Source: Sclerurus mexicanus
Lineage: Eukaryota > Chordata > Aves > Passeriformes > Furnariidae
DNA length: 64,000 nt
Reading direction: 5' to 3'
NCBI GenBank assembly: GCA_013396755.1
Contig: VWZF01002534.1
Span: forward strand, 931,875 to 995,874
Part shown: one piece after another, positions 13,401-23,720 of the stretch
Numbering within the stretch: the stretch's first letter is position 1
Layout: every line of letters starts with the position of its first letter
Notes under the pieces: generated by a model
Databases searched by the model: none
Told to the model about the DNA's origin: nothing
The model's input: the letters and a program-made list of their open reading frames with translations, nothing else
Translations under genes and position numbers: made by a program

Positions 13401-14930
13401 GCAATCCCAAAACCACAGTGGGAATCAGTGTTTATCAGGATGACTGTGATTTCAAAGGATGCTCAAGAGATGCTGTCCCACAGACAACGTATAACATGAG
13501 CCTTCTGGAGGCAGTTTTATGGCATCCTTTGCAGTACTTGGGTTGGGAGCATCCTCCCTCCTCTGCCTGGGAGTCCCTTTTACACTACAACAGCTGAGAA
13601 AAAGGTTTTTCCTCCCATTTCCTCTTCTCCAGGCTCTGATGGCTGAAAAAGACATTCCAGAGCGCTGAAAGGGAGATCAAGCTGTGATGCTGCATTTCAG
13701 AGCTCTAATGTATCTGGAAAATACCTAGGAATATTGTCTGTATCCTGAATTTTAACAGCAGGTTTTACTATGGCATCTATTTGCATGCACTTCTTTGAAT
13801 TGGTGAAACATATGCTCCAGCACAGTCATAGCAAATGTTTAATTTCCACATGCATAAAAGATAAATATATATATAAATCAAATAACTGCAAGCACAACTG
13901 GCCAATTCTAGTCAATGACACACAGTTTCTATCACAGCTGCATTTTCCCCACATACCTATAATGCTTCTGAAAGTCTATACTCAAGTACTTTGAAAGCAA
14001 CATTCACAGCCTGAAAAAACTCCACCTTTGCATTACTATCTTACATCCTTTTCCACAAAATCTTGATATCAAAGGCCAGGACAGAGCTATTTTCTTGGAG
14101 TACAACTTTCAACTCAACCAGGCAGAGTTTTACATTTGCTGTTATTACAGCAACATCCTTAAATATCTTAAATGTTGACAGCAAAGATAACCTTTAAACA
14201 CTGTCCAACCTCACCAACCATATGGTGCATTTTCACGCATGCTTAGAGCATTTTGCTGCATGTCACATTTCCATGTGCACCTGGTTATGCAACCAAAACA
14301 TCCAGCTAGAAATGTAAATAACACAGTCTGCAAAGTCCTGGGCTGTATCATTGAGCACTGAAAGTACAAGCTCAGAATCTGTTTTGATGAACACTTTAAA
14401 TCATTTCTCGTGCACTGAGGACAGTTCCTATGACCCACAGCAGAAAGGAACACAACCCAATAATCTAGGATCAGGAGAGAAGCCAAAATGCTCAGGTTTA
14501 TAAATTTAAAACCTGCTTTTTATTCTCATGGGTCAGTTGGTGATGATAACACCCGCAATTAAAGATCTTTCTGTGACTTTATAACGTATCCTGTGCCCTT
14601 CACTCAGCTGGTGGAGCCAGTCTCTGGAAGTTCACACAATGCTTCATTAGTGCTCATTCATTTGGCATAGCAGTGTTCCATCTAACCTGAAATATTACTA
14701 GGGATCTTAATTTCTTCCAGTCTTACTTCCCAATTCCAATGCTAAGTCATCCCATTACAAAATTTTCCACTTTCATCAAATAGGCTGAATTAGTGGAATT
14801 GTCTTCCTGCTTTGGTTATTATCCCAACATTTATTCTTAAATCTGCGCTTCTGACTCTGAAGATTCATAAAATAAGAATTGGTCTATAAATAACATCTAC
14901 AAAGTTTTGACTAATATGGAATGAATGTGC
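10430..14930. other. Non-coding stretch, no gene recognised
   Basis: The stretch holds unique sequence with scattered low-complexity DNA: a (TTG)n run at 12744-12760, an (AAAT)n/A-rich patch at 13141-13159 and an (AT)n patch at 13865-13876. A TAATTA-containing patch at 11290-11470 is mildly enhancer-like. Overlapping short frames on both strands at 10897-11288 and 11797-12492 show no domain. An ATTTGCAT octamer lies at 13779-13786, isolated from other sites. Confidence 0.65.
12744..12760. repeat. (TTG)n microsatellite
   Basis: About five TTG units in a row within T-rich sequence. It is simple sequence. Confidence 0.8.
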
Positions 14931-15110
14931 TCCTCTCACAATCTCCATGTAACCTCCATAATGTCAAGCCCCTGAGTGATTTTGTTGATTATGTACAGCA
15001 TCCTGACATGCAAACTCACAATTTAGCCTGAAGACATTTGCAATTAATTAATTAATCCCTACAGAAATTATCAAAACTCATTCACCGGGCACTGCACAGC
15101 CAGCAGCAAG
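14930..15110. promoter_or_regulatory. Candidate conserved regulatory element (homeodomain-rich)
   Basis: A compact block carries a four-fold overlapping AATT/TAAT array at 15042-15056, directly preceded by ATTTGCAA, one base off the POU octamer, and with further TGATT and TGACA-type cores upstream. Dense homeodomain and POU-like cores in unique sequence are typical of vertebrate developmental enhancers. That is family knowledge; activity here is inferred. Plain AT-rich drift is the main alternative. No gene lies on either side. Confidence 0.35.
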
Positions 15111-15539
15111 CAAGAAGAGACTTTTTAAACCACGGAGAAGAACTCTTCAAGCAGAAACAAAGCCTGCTGCAGAAAACAAAATGTAAATCTTAGAACAAAG
15201 AAAGCTTCTCCCGTTAAAGCATGGATGCACAACGAGTCGCCCAGGGCTTGCACGAGGTCCTTCTAGACCTACTTTGATGCCCATCACACTTCCCTCAAGG
15301 CTCTGAGAGTCGTGTCTGGCCTCTGACATGGATAACCATAACATCCCAACTTACCACGGCAACATTTACTTGAGAAACAGGAAAAGACGCCTCAAAATAC
15401 TCTGAAGGTATCATTGTTTGGTGGGGTTTTTTCTCTTAAATGGCATGTTCCTTCAGCATGACAAATGAATAGACACGGAGATGCATTTCAAGAGGAGCTT
15501 GTTGGAAATCCTTAATTTGAAGGTACTTTTCCAAATTAA
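15111..15539. other. Non-coding stretch, nothing distinctive
   Basis: This is unique sequence between two candidate regulatory islands. There is no recognisable frame, repeat or RNA gene, and composition is mixed without low-complexity tracts of note. Confidence 0.6.
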
Positions 15540-15760
15540 AGCATCCTTTATTGAATGCACAGGTGATTGCATTAGAAGCACTTTCCAACCCAGTTATAGC
15601 GCGGCTCCAGCCGCTTTGATACGGGCTGTGACTGATTGCAGGTGATTGCAGAAGTCTGACATTTCTGCTGCACGTTATGTGCTTGAGTAATCCTTTGCTT
15701 ACAGTGAGCTGGCTGAGGGACTAAGACATCAACTAATGCTGAGCTGGAGGAGGGGGAAGG
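15540..15760. promoter_or_regulatory. Candidate regulatory element with repeated TGATTGCA and a GC palindrome
   Basis: TGATTGCA occurs three times in under 90 bases (15564-15571, 15633-15640, 15643-15650); the last two sit in tandem as a 10-base repeat. Between them lies an inverted repeat GCGGCTCCAGCCGC (15601-15614) with 6-bp arms, in a small CpG-bearing patch. The TGATTG core resembles PBX/MEIS/HOX-type sites and the ATTGCA part resembles a C/EBP half-site; this is motif resemblance only. The local repeat structure is directly visible, but the regulatory role is inferred. Confidence 0.35.
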
Positions 15761-16479
15761 AGGAAATGCCATGGAAAAGGCAACTAAATACAGTTGCTTA
15801 CAGCCAGTGGACAAGATTGGGTATTAACTTTCAGTCCTGCGTTACACCACCTGCAGAAAGGAAGTACAGCTATGACGCACAGCTCTACCTCGGCATTGGA
15901 GGCAGCACCTACTGCAGCCCTCACATAAAAAGGTCTCATAAAAAACAGATTAAACTGATGCCTGTTGGGCTTTCGGTCCCACTGTGGATGGTTTCAGAAA
16001 CGCATGGTTGGAAGCTGCTGTGTAAAAGTGAAAATGAAAGAGGAAATTCAAGGACAACCTTATATGCACATTGGTGGTTCAGACTTTCTCTGGATGTCAC
16101 ACAGCACTTTCCCAGTTGCCTAAATTACTTTACGAGGAATATGTATATGATAAAGAATAAAGGAGTATGCGATTGGACAGCTGAGAACAGCACAAGCAAT
16201 ATAATTTGCTGAGTTTTGTTTATACTGGATGTTGAGAACCCATTGTAAAAATTAAAGGGATGAGGAATAATCCCTGAGCCTGCTGGGCATTTGCACATCC
16301 ACACTTCCTGCTCTGTTCACAAACCAAACACAAACCAGCTCTTCATTTGCATTTTTATTTCTTCTAAATATGTTTGTGTTTAGGACAGAAGAATCTAAAT
16401 ATGTGTAAGATTTAAAAAAAAAAACAAACACTAATGGTATAAATCTGTCCAGAGCAGCTCCTTAGAAATACACATGGAT
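15761..16479. other. Non-coding stretch with an unrecognised open frame
   Basis: A 158-codon plus-strand frame (15736-16212) spans most of this stretch. Its translation is rich in scattered Trp, Cys and His with no repeated or recognisable domain, and no splice-consensus boundaries frame it. I treat it as chance. An 11-base A run lies at 16414-16424. Confidence 0.6.
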
Positions 16480-16570
16480 AATAAAATAATGCAGTCCACA
16501 AAATGCAGACCTTGGTTTGCAGGTGTCCATCAGCCATTAATTTGCATTAAAGGCATCTGACACCGTCTTT
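16480..16570. promoter_or_regulatory. Candidate POU/homeodomain site cluster
   Basis: A perfect octamer ATTTGCAT (16540-16547) is embedded in an ATTA...ATTA context: CCATTAATTTGCATTAAAGG is contiguous at 16534-16553. The octamer is the classical POU (Oct) site, and the flanking ATTA cores fit homeodomain partners. Five perfect octamers were noticed in the window, somewhat more than the roughly two expected by chance, and only this one has paired ATTA flanks. Function is inferred. Confidence 0.35.
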
Positions 16571-17600
16571 TAAAAGAAAGCCTGAGAGAGTTTTACCCTT
16601 CCAGCCCAGTCCTGAAAAAGAGAAGGCTTTCCCTTGGTTTTCCTCTCTTAAAACATCAGAAAGATCAGTTTTTATCTTCTCCATTTTTGATGGGTACGCT
16701 GGAGGTACCTGATGAGCAAAAAACTTTCCAAAAGATAAAGACATACTTGTGATTCTATATGAGTATTCAGAGCCAAATTCTCACACAGGTATCTCTGTCA
16801 CTAAATTAAGCAAAAAGGAACAATGACCCTTAAAAACCTGCACGTGCACCAAAGAAGCAACATCAAGCCAACGAATGCACATGTTGAAAACTGAGCAACT
16901 ATATATTTTTGCACTTAATGGCACAGGGAAGACATTGTTTCTCCTGTAGCCCCAAGAAAGGAAGTACTAAAAGATCATTTTTAAGTATCATAACAATTTT
17001 CACACAGCAGCTTCTGTGAAAAGGGGTTCCAGTGATTTAATCCTATGAATGCAAGCAATCCTGCAATGAATCAATTATGTGAGTTCCAAAAATTGAAACA
17101 AGAGGCACAATTCAGGACTAAGAAAGACTGTAATTTACCTCCCCAATCCAGTAGCTGGAGGCTTCAAAGAGAAAGTACAGCTGAGAAGAAAGAAAAACAC
17201 AGTGGAACAAATTATCCACCTAAATGATGTAAAGGGACTGGAATTCGGCCACAACTGCTAGATTTGGATTTCTTATAATATACAGGAAAGTGTAAAATCC
17301 AGTGTGACATGTTTGCAAAACTGAAGGCACAGGACTCCCTTCCCACCCTCAAAATATAGATATCTTCACAAAGATTGCATGAGTCAGAGTGGGCAAAGGA
17401 AGACAGTCAGAGGTCTGCTATTCCAATTCAACATGTCTCTAATTTATTTAAGACCGTAACCAACTTAGGAAAGCCACAGAGAGCTCCACTGGGCCATCGG
17501 GCCACCCCTGAATTTTAGGATATTCCCCTTATCTGTTGCAATCTGTTTTAAATCCAATCATCTGTGCTTGAATAAAACTCTCTTTCAGAATGACATCTTG
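16571..17600. other. Non-coding stretch, nothing distinctive
   Basis: This is unique AT-rich sequence with no recognisable frame. The part from about 17440 to 17600 may already belong to the old repeat that follows, but the match there is too weak to assert. Confidence 0.6.
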
Positions 17601-17619
17601 AACAAGATGAGAAACCATT

Positions 17620-17635
17620 ATTTCATTTCATTTCA
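17620..17635. repeat. (TTTCA)n short tandem repeat
   Basis: Three consecutive TTTCA-type units just before the old CR1-like fragment. It is simple sequence. Confidence 0.7.
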
Positions 17636-17689
17636 TAATTGTTTCCCTGCAAGGCTTAATACCCTGTTACTCAATGCTTTACCTCTAAA

Positions 17690-17890
17690 GTGAACTTAAC
17701 TGGCTTCTCCTCCAGCCCTTGGTTCATCCTATGTCTTTCTTCACTAGATTAGAAACATACACTGCATATCTTGCCCTAAAGGCACTTATACATGGTAACC
17801 AGGTCACCTCCCTTTTTGAAAAATTTAACAGACTATAAATACTCTAGTTCCCACTGTAAGGAACAATCTTCACAAATACAGTAAAACTTG
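17690..17890 (-). mobile_element. Decayed ancient CR1-like LINE fragment
   Basis: On the plus strand the order of motifs matches, in antisense, the late coding/3' region of old amniote CR1 LINEs as I know them: a CCAGCCCTTGGTTCATCC-type stretch near 17715, then AGGCACTTATACA near 17780, an AGTCACCTC-like string near 17800, TTTGATAAACTAAACAGA-like sequence near 17815-17832, and CACTGTAAGG near 17852. Drift is heavy throughout and the reading frame is destroyed. The pyrimidine-rich DNA from 17900 to 18090 may be its continuation. The element is non-autonomous and inactive. The family assignment rests on memory of consensus order, not alignment. Confidence 0.55.
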
Positions 17891-19198
17891 GGACCTTATC
17901 ACTCTTCTCCAAAAAATACCCAAAAAGTCATTCATCTTTGCTCTCCTCTTTCCATCCTGTGACTTCCCACAAAGAGCAAGAATTGTACACCATGCTTTAT
18001 ACAAATCCTCTGCAAGGCGCTACTGTCCTACCTTCCTATCCGCTCCTTTCTTATGCAGGTTTCCATATTTCTGCTACAAAGTCCTAATTTCAATCTCACG
18101 TTTCTTTCCTTTCACCTTTCCCAACAAATCTGTTGCTCTGTCTTGAAAGTTTTTTGCCTACATGTCAGTCATTCAAAACCCATGTGCAAATAGGACGGAA
18201 AGATGAGTTAATAAATTATGATAATAATTGGGCAAAGGAAGATTCAAAGAATTGCTTGTTTGCCAAACAGCTATTTTCCTAAATTTACAAGGCAGTGGCC
18301 AGAGCCAAGCAGAGCTGCTCCCCTTTATGAGATGCATACGAGCACTATACGGCTCCTTCCTATGCCCTTATTTTACTAAACTTGTCACACCAGATTTTAC
18401 ACTTCCTTCTAAATTAGGAGTAAAAAGAACCCTTTGTTTGTCATTTTTCTGCTTTGATGGGTATGGATCACGATCAAACAGTGGAGCCAAGTTCTCATCC
18501 CCTGCTCACAGCAGCCTTCAGCTCCTGGAGACATGGAAATGCCCCTAACGGGCAGCTCCAGCTCCGGGCACCTGGATTTCCCAAGCCTCCCGGGCATCAC
18601 ACCCTGCCTGGCTCTGTGCTGCTCATCTCTCCGCTGCCATTGCTCAATCATTCACCAGTGCCTGGAGGAAGTTACACTTTAGTGATAAACGCAGGTCACT
18701 CAGATCTCTGTGTCTCTGCAAACAAGACACCTGGCTTAGCTCCCATCTCCTCTCTGTGCTTATTCCAGGGACAGGGAGCCATGCATGGATACAGGCTTTT
18801 TCTTTTCCACAAACCACCTGTTACCTGTCAGCACTACCTGTAATGTACAAAGCCCTCCTTTTTATTACTTCACCCCTCTGGCATTAGCCTTCCTCTTTAT
18901 GAGCACTTTATATTGTCACCAGTAACTGCTTGTGATGGCAGCACAAGGAACATCGGTCACCAGCAGCACGCTCCTCTTCCTACCTCAAGGCATGGAAAGT
19001 TGGTGGGTGGTTCAAACATCCAGGGAAGGAAATAATGCTGTGAGCATTGCTTGGTCTAAGTTCCTGTCCTGAAGGCTTGTTCTGTTATTCACAGAGCAGC
19101 AGCAAATAAATCAGGAAAACGGAGCAGCAACCTCCCACCTCAATCACACAAACACAGAGACTCGGTGTTTTCCCTTTTGTATAATTAGCATGCCCATT
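17891..19198. other. Non-coding stretch, no gene recognised
   Basis: Pyrimidine-rich sequence to about 18140, then mixed sequence. Overlapping frames on both strands at 18228-18843 (up to 129 codons) have no domain and no codon periodicity visible by eye. A TAATAATT-rich patch occurs near 18205-18235. Confidence 0.6.
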
Positions 19199-19199
19199 T

Positions 19200-19920
19200 T
19201 ATGACTGAAGGGGGACAGGTAGGGGTTGAATACCCCAAACAGAATTGAAACAAACTGAACAACACGGTGAATCTGGTGTGACCCCGAGAGCAGGGACACT
19301 AAAACAACAGAGCTTTACCAGCGAGGTCCTTGATGCAGACCCAAGACCTGCACAAGAATTTAAGCTGCAAGGACACAGAGCACAGAAGTTATCCATGTTC
19401 TGCAGAGCACAGCTGCCCTGGGAGCCTCTCCCAGGATGCTGCCTGCTCATGCAAACAGCCCTCATGTATATGCATGACACACCTGCACACACACACCCCG
19501 CTGGTAGGTGTGGAGTGGCCCAGAGCAGGGGGTGACCTGCCTGGGCAAGGCTGTGGCAGAGCAGGGCCATGGCCGGGCACTCCCAGCCCCTGTGCCAGCT
19601 GCTTGTCCCTGCATGACCCCTCCTGTGCCCAGGGAGAGCCCAGACAGGCCCAGCACATCCCTCTGCTCTGCCTGGCTCTGAGTCACCTCCCGGCTGCTCC
19701 CCTGGGTGCAGAGCAGGCACAGAGCTCCAGGGGCCAGGGCTTTAGAAAAGGTGGCCCTAAGCTGAGGGAAAGAGCAAAGGACCTGCATGGCATGGGGTTT
19801 TGGGGTGGCTTTGGCACTCCTGGTGCCTGGGGTGGCAGTGGTGGCACCACAGACCAGGGGGCTGCATTCACAGGGCAAGTAGAGCAGGGCAAGGGGTGAC
19901 ACCAGGACCAGGAGGTGTTG
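19200..19920. other. GC-rich block, not a CpG island, no gene
   Basis: The sequence shifts from AT-rich to GC-rich with many CAGG/CCTG words but few CpGs, so it is unlike a promoter CpG island. Stops are sparse in several frames on both strands at once (173 and 146 codons minus, 189 codons plus), as expected from composition rather than coding. The translations are rich in Pro, Ala, Cys and Gly and match nothing I know. A G-rich patch with three G4 runs lies at about 19795-19832. It could be a gene-conversion-prone or degenerate repeat-derived segment; I cannot tell. Confidence 0.55.
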
Positions 19921-20589
19921 TCCCCTCCTGCCTCACTCCAGAGCTGAGCACAGGCAGCTTGTGACAGGAATGGCTGTAAAACACACCGAAAGGCACAGAT
20001 TCATTGTCCTTGCCTCCAGGGGCCATCCAGCAGCACCCAAAGCCCTGCTGGGTAACACCACCTTTACCAGAAGCATTTTTCAGTACTAGTGGAGAGATCT
20101 CGCTGAGCTCTTTCAGCTCAAATCTCTGCACCCTACAAATAAAGCATTTCTGGAAACCACTTTAGACTATGCAAAACAGAAATATTTTTCCTTTCCCCTT
20201 TCTCTCTTTGAATTTGCTCTGATGGCTTTCATTTGTTGCAAAGTGGTAGAAGTTTTGGTGATCTCTTGGACAGACACACACTGTGAAAGTCCTTTACAAA
20301 TGCAGTAGTATAAAACCAATTCACTGAAAACTACTGCATAATCACCAAATTGAATATTTAAAGAAATGTGATTTTTCTGTGACTTCTCTCTTCAGGAAAC
20401 TATGGTAAGATTCTTCAAACAAATTCCATTTCTCACTGAAAATATACTGTTCAAATAATTTTCTGAAGTATTTCTCCTTTTTTGTGTTTTAGAATAGTGG
20501 CAACTTTAACACAACAATAAATCTTAACACAAGACTGTTTCAAACATAATTGTGCTAGCTGTAGGCTAGATTACAGGTGTCCTTTTAGA
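19921..20589. other. Non-coding stretch, nothing distinctive
   Basis: Composition returns to AT-rich unique sequence after the GC-rich block. No frame, RNA gene or repeat was recognised. Confidence 0.6.
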
Positions 20590-20760
20590 CACTTTAACTC
20601 ATTGTATTTCCATCTTGCTGCATCAATTGTATGGCTATTGTAAACTTTATATTATGCAAGGTGTGTAATTACACGGTGTTTGCAACTCCCATCACAAGTG
20701 CACACCTGGCCTGGTCCTAACAAGCACATTCCTTCCCAAAATGACTACGTAATTAGAAAA
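20590..20760. promoter_or_regulatory. Candidate regulatory element with perfect 12-bp TAATTA palindrome
   Basis: GTGTAATTACAC (20663-20674) is a perfect palindrome centred on the homeodomain core TAATTA. It sits in unique sequence that also carries CAATTG (an E-box-like word), GTAAAC-type and TATGCAA cores, and a CACACCTGG word that fits a ZEB/TBX-type site. Palindromic TAATTA sites suit homeodomain dimers by established knowledge. The function in this place is inferred. Confidence 0.38.
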
Positions 20761-20979
20761 TTCCACTTCTTGGACACAGCACTGTGCTTAGCACACGTAT
20801 ATTTCACTGTGAAACGCGTTACCATTTCTCTCACAGGGTCACTAGACACGCTGTGAGCTGCTCATTGTTTTTAATCCTAACATGACCTTTATACTAAATA
20901 CAAAAAACAACCTTGGGATTGAAAAGCATGGCATGATGTCATGAGCACAGAGAATGATTTCAATGAGCCCAGCGCTGTT
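20761..20979. other. Short non-coding stretch
   Basis: This is unique sequence between two candidate islands. It holds scattered CpGs (20796, 20816, 20849) and no recognisable feature. Confidence 0.55.
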
Positions 20980-21370
20980 TGATCAGCGACCAGTCCTCCC
21001 AAGGTGCTGAGTCTTCATTTCCTGCAGGTCCCAAACGGGGAGTTTGTGGTGCCTGAAAACTCCTTGTCCCAATTAAAATCGGAAAATGAGGCGTTTAAAT
21101 CCACAACCGCTCAGAGAACACTCACTTTGAGAGCTCCCAATTCGAGATGTTTTGTCACGCTTGGAAGTCTTTTACAGGAAAAAGCTTCAGCACTTTGTTT
21201 TCGTGCATTCACACACACAAACCCACTGGCTGCCAGAACTGCAGAGGGGCAGAAACACGGTAATAATTTTATCATTAATTTACTCAACTGGGGTCATTTA
21301 TATATCCGTGCAAGCAGGATCGCTGCCCCTCCCACCTTGAGCAAACAGGGATAAATGATGGTAAATGTGT
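20980..21370. promoter_or_regulatory. Candidate conserved non-coding element, stop-poor
   Basis: A plus-strand frame of 116 codons (21004-21354) crosses this block, but its translation has no domain, and the DNA reads more like regulatory sequence. It holds several CpGs in an otherwise CpG-poor setting and a run of homeodomain cores near 21260-21300 (TAATAATTTTATCATTAA). A tail near 21293-21304 resembles a HOX/CDX-type TTTAT word. A polypyrimidine-AG (CTTCATTTCCTGCAG) at about 21013-21027 could be a splice acceptor, so an unrecognised terminal exon is possible. I favour non-coding. Confidence 0.35.
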
Positions 21371-22479
21371 TAATAAACTTTTGCTGCAAACAACGGGGCA
21401 CACACTCCAGATCCCCCCTTTTATAAGGGAGAGGACTAGGAAACACAGGAAAAATTAGCAGGAAAGTTTCAGGAGGAGGAATTGTTAAAAGTGACAGGTC
21501 TTTTCACACATATTTTTGAGGATAGAAGGGAGACAATTGTAAAAAAATCACAGAAGAAAAAGAGAGCACCAGATCTCAAGCCCACATAAATCCTTTGAAA
21601 AAAAATAAAAACAAGTGTGTAGATGCTTTCCCACACTTCTTTAATCAGAATTTTAGATTCGTCTATGTGATCTGTAAAGCAGCAGTTATCAGATTAAACC
21701 CCAGCTTCTCAGCTAAGAAACACGGCCCCATGAATTCACATGAATAAAGGGGCCAGATTTATACACAGATATTTTAATTCTTAAACAGTTAACATAACAG
21801 TCAAAGAGATGCTTGGTTACTTACACAAAGGGAAGGCTATAATTGTAACATCTTTGCTCTAAGGTGAATAATTAAGTAGATTCCACTGACAAAAGGATGA
21901 GAAGACTGTGCCTCGGGACATTTAGTCAGTAGAACTAAGCAACAGGTTACAGGGAAGCAAACAAGGCTATATTTAAACACCAACCTATTGACTTGATTAT
22001 TTTCAATACAGAAAAAAAAATATTCCTAAAATGAGTAATCCTTGGGCAGTTTTACAGAATGAGGCAGAATAAACAAATTCAAGGTCACAGATATTATTGT
22101 TGCAACTTCTCATGTCAAGATATACTTTTACTATTCTGTCCTCTTTTGCCTCTTGACTCTCAATTTCTTCACAGCAAGCAAATGTGGTAATATTAAAAAA
22201 AAATTATATTTTTATCCTATTTTTAGTCTATGAAGTCCTTCAGTAAAGCTCAACCACATTCATTAACAGATTTTGCAAATTTGGTTCCTTTCCTTTGAAA
22301 CAGTAAGAAGCCCCCTACGTATTTTTATTCAAACTTATTTTTCTTCACTCCAACAGAGAATTTAAGTATTCATGAATAAAATTGCAAAGTTCTGTTGCAA
22401 GACAAATACAGAACTTCTGCACAGTTAGCGGGTGACTCTCCCAAAAGCCAGAATGAAAGGAACTGCCCTGGCCTGTAGG
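21371..22479. other. Non-coding stretch, no gene recognised
   Basis: AT-rich unique sequence. The part at 21660-21810 has several compact transcription-factor-like words (GATTAAA, TTAACA) but no repeat or palindrome that sets it apart. Short A runs occur near 21597-21610 and 22011-22019. Confidence 0.6.
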
Positions 22480-22915
22480 ATTCAGCTAAGGTTGGAAATC
22501 ATCTCTCCGTGGGAGCTTTAGCACACGCTCCCTTTTGGTGGTGAGGAGAGCACAAGGCACCCCCTTCCACAAGAGTCTTCCCAGCACTTAGACTAAGGCT
22601 GGAATCAGCCCTTCTCCCAAGAGGAAGGGCGAGATTCCCTCCTGCACATCCTCGCTCCGCTACCTGTGGGCTTGGGGGATGGCACCACTGGGGCTGCAGT
22701 GCTGAGCAGCAACCGGGCAGTGATGCAGCACCGAGAGGCAAAACTGCCACCAAAAACCAGCCCCAGGTCGTTTGATGTCTCAACAAATCCAGGGAATGGC
22801 AAGACGGGTCTCCAGCTGCTGAAGCCTATGCAGAGCTGCTGGAAGCGGTGCACGCCCTGCAAAGCCGGGCGTTCTGCGCTCCAAAAATAATTTTAAGGCA
22901 ATATGACGTCTTTCT
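22480..22915. other. Moderate CpG cluster
   Basis: By hand count about 15 CpGs fall between 22507 and 22905, against near absence in the flanks. The spacing is looser than in a promoter CpG island. Frames of 74-95 codons open on both strands, so composition explains them. It could be an old regulatory element or a weakly methylated patch. No TATA box, initiator or exon is recognisable. Confidence 0.4.
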
Positions 22916-23529
22916 TGTCTTGTCTTTCATCTGGAAGAGGGGGCAGGAGGTGGCTTTTTGGATCAGAGTCAGCTAACAGCTCTAATGAGGTCTGCATGGC
23001 AGATCGGGTCAGCACACACACAGACACTCCAGAAAAGGATTAGTAAATACACTCACATCCAGACACCACGGGATCCTGGGGACATAAAGGCAGCGAGTCA
23101 AGAGAAGGACTGGATTGGCTGGCCCAACTAGTTTTCCATCCAGCAGGACTATCATCTTAAAAGAATGATTTTTAAGCTTTTCTTTTCCATCTCCTATTAA
23201 TTTGTTTGACACGACCTTATCAGGACTCTGCTAGTTATGTTCTGCTTTCCTTATGTAGTTGTTTTCAACAAAGTGAAACTGCATATAGTTGTCTCCTTCT
23301 GTTATGCCTTCACTTCTGCAGTGCTGAAACATTAAAACAATTTGAAAGATATGACAACGAAGTTCCTCAGTACAGTGAGCATGTGGATTGATATGTTTTG
23401 ATTTTTTTCTTTAGAGAACAAGACTTGTCAGTGCTCAACTAGAAAAGCTGCCAAATACATCATCATCTCTCATTCACTATGACCCAGGTGCTGTCAGCCC
23501 AAACTGACTGTTTTCAGTAAAAAGAAAAA
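22916..23529. other. Non-coding stretch, nothing distinctive
   Basis: This is unique sequence with a short CA-repeat-like patch near 23010-23025. No frame, repeat family or RNA gene was recognised. Confidence 0.6.
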
Positions 23530-23720
23530 AATCGTGTGGGGCGAGTTCAAAACGGATCCCAAGAGGTGCCAATTAGGAAGCATTTAAAGTGCAAATTCTA
23601 ATGTTAATTTTCTGAGTTCATTTGCTCTGTGTCCATTACCAAATCTCTAGTTTAAAATGCACTTTTATAGCCTAATTTTGCACTACACAATCTGTTTCTT
23701 TCCTGCTCCACATACCCTTA
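23530..23720. promoter_or_regulatory. Candidate regulatory element
   Basis: This is compact unique sequence that opens with a CpG-bearing stretch (CGTGTGGGGCGAG near 23533) and continues with CCAATTAGG, CTAATGTTAATT and CCTAATTTTGCA words, giving four homeodomain-like cores within about 110 bases. The arrangement resembles other islands in this window. There is no palindrome or repeat, so support is weaker than for its neighbours. Confidence 0.3.

Noticed and set aside
15736..16212. 158-codon plus-strand frame
   Set aside because: No domain, no exon-like boundaries, and its start lies inside the candidate regulatory block.
19199..19902. Overlapping frames of 173 and 146 codons (minus) and 189 codons (plus)
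   Set aside because: All arise over the same GC-rich block on both strands at once, and the translations are low-information Pro/Cys/Ala-rich strings.
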